Below are positions 12,434 through 13,490 of a DNA stretch of 13,490 nt, in pieces. The stretch spans positions 1 through 13,490 of the forward strand of contig CAYHXN010000014.1 of the NCBI GenBank assembly GCA_964360605.1. The letters are read 5' to 3'. Positions within the stretch are counted from its first letter, which is position 1. Each line of letters opens with the position of its first letter. Both the position numbers and the translations under genes were made by a program. This stretch comes from CAYHXN01 sp964360605 (lineage in GTDB: Bacteria > Patescibacteriota > Minisyncoccia > UBA6257 > WO2-44-18). Below the pieces are notes generated by a model. The model searched no databases, was not told the DNA's origin, and saw only the letters and a program-made list of their open reading frames with translations.

Positions 12434-13490
12434 ATGATTACAAAACCAAAAAAAATCCGGACGCGTATTGCTCCGTCTCCAACAGGATATTTGCATATTG
12501 GTACGGCTCGGACGGCGCTTTTTAGCTGGTTGTTTGCCCGCCAAAACGGCGGTCAATTTATTTTGCGCATTGAAGATACGGATTTAGAGCGTTCCGATAA
12601 AAAGTTTGAAAAGGATATTGTAGAAAACTTAAAATGGCTGGGATTGGATTGGGACGAAGGGCCGTATAAGCAGAGTGATCGGTTGGATATTTACAAAAAA
12701 TACATCAACAAGTTATTGGAGCAAAAGGCCGCTTATTATTGTTTTTGCAGTAAAGAAGAGTTGGAACAAGATCGGCAGGCGATGCTAACGCAGGGTCTAG
12801 CCCCAAAATACAGCGGCAAATGCCGAACGACAGAGGAAGTTGTTGTGGCTGACCGGTTAAAAAACGGTGATGCTCATGTTATCCGTTTTCATATACCGGA
12901 AGTCAGGGTGGAATTCAAAGATTTAATCCGAGGCGATGTTTCTTTTGACGCCGCCTTAATAGGGGATATTGTCATTGCTAAGGATACTGCCACTCCTCTT
13001 TATAACTTTGCCGTCGTGATTGACGACTACGAAATGGAAATTACTCAAGTAATCAGGGGGGAAGACCATTTAGCCAACACGCCGAAACAAATACTTATTC
13101 AGGCTGCTTTAGGATTCCCTCAACCGGAATACGCCCATCTGCCGCTGATTCTTGATCCGGATCGCCATAAAATGTCCAAGCGATTTTCCGCCACGTCCGT
13201 GGCGGAATACCGCGAACAAGGATATTTACCCGAAGCTCTGATTAATTTCATGGCTTTCCTGGGCTGGCACCCCAAAGATGATCGGGAAATTTTAAATCGG
13301 GAAGAACTTATTGGTGAATTTGATCTCTCTCGCGTCCAAAAAGCCGGCGCGGTCTTTAATATAGAAAAATTAGATTGGATTAACGCGCAATACATTAAAA
13401 AAATAGATGATGAACAACTAGCGCGACTTTTAGACCTGGGCGACAATACGGCGATCGTTCCGTTGATTCGCGACCGATTGAAAAAATTAA
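12434..13490 (+). CDS. gltX: Glutamyl-tRNA synthetase (partial, 3' end off the right edge)
   Basis: This enzyme charges tRNA with glutamate; in bacteria lacking GlnRS a non-discriminating form also loads tRNA-Gln for later amidation. The frame is open for 352 residues to the window edge. Class I signatures are clear: PSPTGYLHIGTART at 14-27 (the HIGH region), RIEDTDLERS at 45-54, VIRGEDHLANTPKQ at 206-219 and KMSKR at 246-250. A zinc-type insertion has Cys103, Cys105 and Cys130 in the E. coli C-x-C-x24-C spacing, but Thr132 stands where E. coli has the fourth ligand His, so zinc may be absent or held differently. The anticodon-binding C-terminus is mostly missing, so tRNA specificity cannot be read. 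It follows murG by 4 bases without a Shine-Dalgarno. Confidence 0.96.
   Translation, partial: MITKPKKIRTRIAPSPTGYLHIGTARTALFSWLFARQNGGQFILRIEDTDLERSDKKFEKDIVENLKWLGLDWDEGPYKQSDRLDIYKKYINKLLEQKAAYYCFCSKEELEQDRQAMLTQGLAPKYSGKCRTTEEVVVADRLKNGDAHVIRFHIPEVRVEFKDLIRGDVSFDAALIGDIVIAKDTATPLYNFAVVIDDYEMEITQVIRGEDHLANTPKQILIQAALGFPQPEYAHLPLILDPDRHKMSKRFSATSVAEYREQGYLPEALINFMAFLGWHPKDDREILNREELIGEFDLSRVQKAGAVFNIEKLDWINAQYIKKIDDEQLARLLDLGDNTAIVPLIRDRLKKL

Noticed and set aside
13120..13446. Minus-strand open frame of 108 codons
   Set aside because: It is the complement of gltX, whose KMSKR region lies here; Ser/Arg-rich composition is typical of a shadow frame.

Overview
The window looks like part of a small-genome bacterium of the Candidate Phyla Radiation (Patescibacteria, Parcubacteria-like). 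That rests on short, tightly packed housekeeping genes, a gamma-length DnaX, a tRNA without an encoded CCA end, palindromic repeats of the type that translate to 'ACLPAGRQ' in such genomes, and a heptad-repeat protein ending in a CPNCPW motif. TGA is used as a stop (scpA, ftsW), so the code is the standard bacterial one, not the TGA-to-Gly code of some related lineages. Assignment to a lineage is inference; no marker such as 16S rRNA is present.

Left part (1-1912, minus strand): a secreted protein with two peptidoglycan-binding domains, running off the left edge; two terminator hairpins; a heptad-repeat gene broken by one in-frame TAA; a repeat-rich patch; a tRNA-Gln(TTG); and a 100-N scaffold gap. 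The patch holds a second copy of the tRNA 3' end, split exactly by two palindromic 20-mers. The gap is flanked by identical 32-base sequences.

Middle (1913-5969): dnaX on the minus strand and a small hypothetical gene on the plus strand fire from two interlocked, convergently overlapping promoters. These are followed by a membrane-anchored DUF4015-type putative glycoside hydrolase and by scpA-scpB, the kleisin and winged-helix partners of the SMC condensin.

Right part (6011-13490): a cell-wall block reminiscent of a reduced dcw cluster. A 38-bp perfect palindrome precedes a D-Ala-D-Ala carboxypeptidase. Then come mraY, an amidohydrolase of the D-aminoacylase family with altered metal-site residues, ftsW, a small two-helix membrane protein with its own promoter and terminator, murG, and a partial gltX. 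MraY makes lipid I, MurG converts it to lipid II, FtsW polymerises it, and the carboxypeptidase trims the stem peptide. The amidohydrolase sits where murD lies in classical clusters. murC-F, ftsQ and ftsZ are not in the window.

A recurring feature is a -10 box ending only 6-8 bases before the start codon (the 863 gene, dnaX, 3393, 6051, 8064, murG), which predicts leaderless or nearly leaderless transcripts. A few genes (1389, 3085, 10781) instead have a leader with a Shine-Dalgarno sequence. Nothing here amounts to a clear new defence or mobile system. The most unusual structures are the split tRNA-fragment locus, the broken heptad-repeat gene, the interlocked promoters, the 38-bp palindrome and the metal-site-altered amidohydrolase.
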